Source: Eubacteriales Family XIII. Incertae Sedis bacterium | GTDB lineage: Bacteria > Bacillota > Clostridia > Peptostreptococcales > Anaerovoracaceae | Assembly: GCA_031263875.1 (NCBI GenBank) | Contig: JAISEX010000204.1 | Location: forward strand, 1-5,208 | Direction of reading: 5' to 3' | Length of the DNA: 5,208 bases | Shown here: positions 5,110 through 5,208 of the stretch, in pieces | Layout of the letters: each line of letters opens with the position of its first letter | Numbering within the stretch: the first letter of the stretch is position 1 | Notes under the pieces: generated by a model | The model's database searches: none | Seen by the model: only the letters and a program-made list of their open reading frames with translations | What the model was told of the DNA's origin: nothing | Translations under genes and position numbers: made by a program

Positions 5110-5208
5110 ACTCCGTACCTTTATTATAATCCTCCGCGTACCGTTTGTCAGTTTCCTCTTTGAGCAGCTTGACCGCCTTTATCATGTCCTCGTAGTAGCC
5201 TTTCTCCT
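5108..5208 (-). CDS. C-terminal tail of an unrecognised protein (partial)
   Basis: An open frame enters from the window edge and ends at TAG 5110-5108, giving 32 residues that include GYYEDMIKAVKLLKEET and end in KGTE. The other two minus-strand frames contain stops. The peptide is highly charged with a heptad-like helical pattern, typical of a soluble protein C-terminus, but no family is recognised. Its stop lies 8 bases before the lipid kinase ATG and overlaps that gene's ribosome binding site, as expected for adjacent genes in one transcription unit. At this length it could also be a chance open frame, particularly as the lipid-kinase promoter lies within it. Confidence 0.5.
   Translation of the reverse strand, partial: EKGYYEDMIKAVKLLKEETDKRYAEDYNKGTE
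5123..5151 (-). promoter_or_regulatory. Near-consensus sigma-A/sigma-70 promoter of the lipid kinase
   Basis: On the minus strand CTGACA (5151-5146) and TATAAT (5128-5123) are separated by exactly 17 bases. That is 5/6 and 6/6 matches to the vegetative consensus with optimal spacing. Transcription would start near 5116, leaving a leader of about 17 bases that contains the ribosome binding site. The promoter lies inside the last codons of the preceding open frame. Confidence 0.75.

Noticed and set aside
4353..5129. 258-residue plus-strand open frame
   Set aside because: It mirrors the lipid kinase gene on the other strand, with the same His/Arg/Val-rich composition and no family motifs. The minus-strand gene carries all the conserved kinase motifs.

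Overview
The window reads as a stretch of a moderately GC-rich bacterial chromosome. Every supported gene lies on the minus strand, so transcription runs from high to low coordinates. The taxon is not certain. A YegS/BmrU/DgkB-type lipid kinase, PlsX, strong AGGAGG-type ribosome binding sites and sigma-A-like promoters suggest a Bacillota-type anaerobe (Clostridia or Negativicutes-like), but no marker gene settles this.

Layout in transcription order: (1) the C-terminal tail of an unrecognised gene (5208-5108, partial); (2) a complete diacylglycerol/lipid kinase (5099-4182) with its own near-consensus promoter (5151-5123) and a ribosome binding site overlapping the stop of the preceding gene; (3) a spacer of about 200 bases; (4) a small GNAT acetyltransferase with a cysteine-rich C-terminus (3979-3533); (5) about 500 non-coding bases (3532-3032) holding nested inverted repeats and hairpins that look like a dispersed or MITE-like repeat mosaic; (6) an 865-residue protein (3031-434) that joins a KaiC/RecA-like domain without a P-loop, a PPDK/PEP-synthase-type ATP-grasp domain with its nucleotide-binding residues intact, and a conserved C-terminal module, but lacks the phosphohistidine and PEP/pyruvate barrel domains; (7) the first 144 residues of plsX (433-1), whose ATG directly follows the stop codon of gene 6.

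Two genes concern phosphatidic acid. The lipid kinase would make it from diacylglycerol, and PlsX supplies acyl-phosphate for its de novo synthesis. The large ATP-grasp protein is translationally coupled to plsX, which is the most suggestive functional link here. Its promoter is also unusual: a perfect 17-bp palindrome containing an extended -10 element abuts the ATG and leaves no room for a Shine-Dalgarno sequence, so the operon probably begins with a leaderless and possibly operator-controlled message. The large ATP-grasp protein, its promoter and the repeat mosaic are the parts most worth following up.
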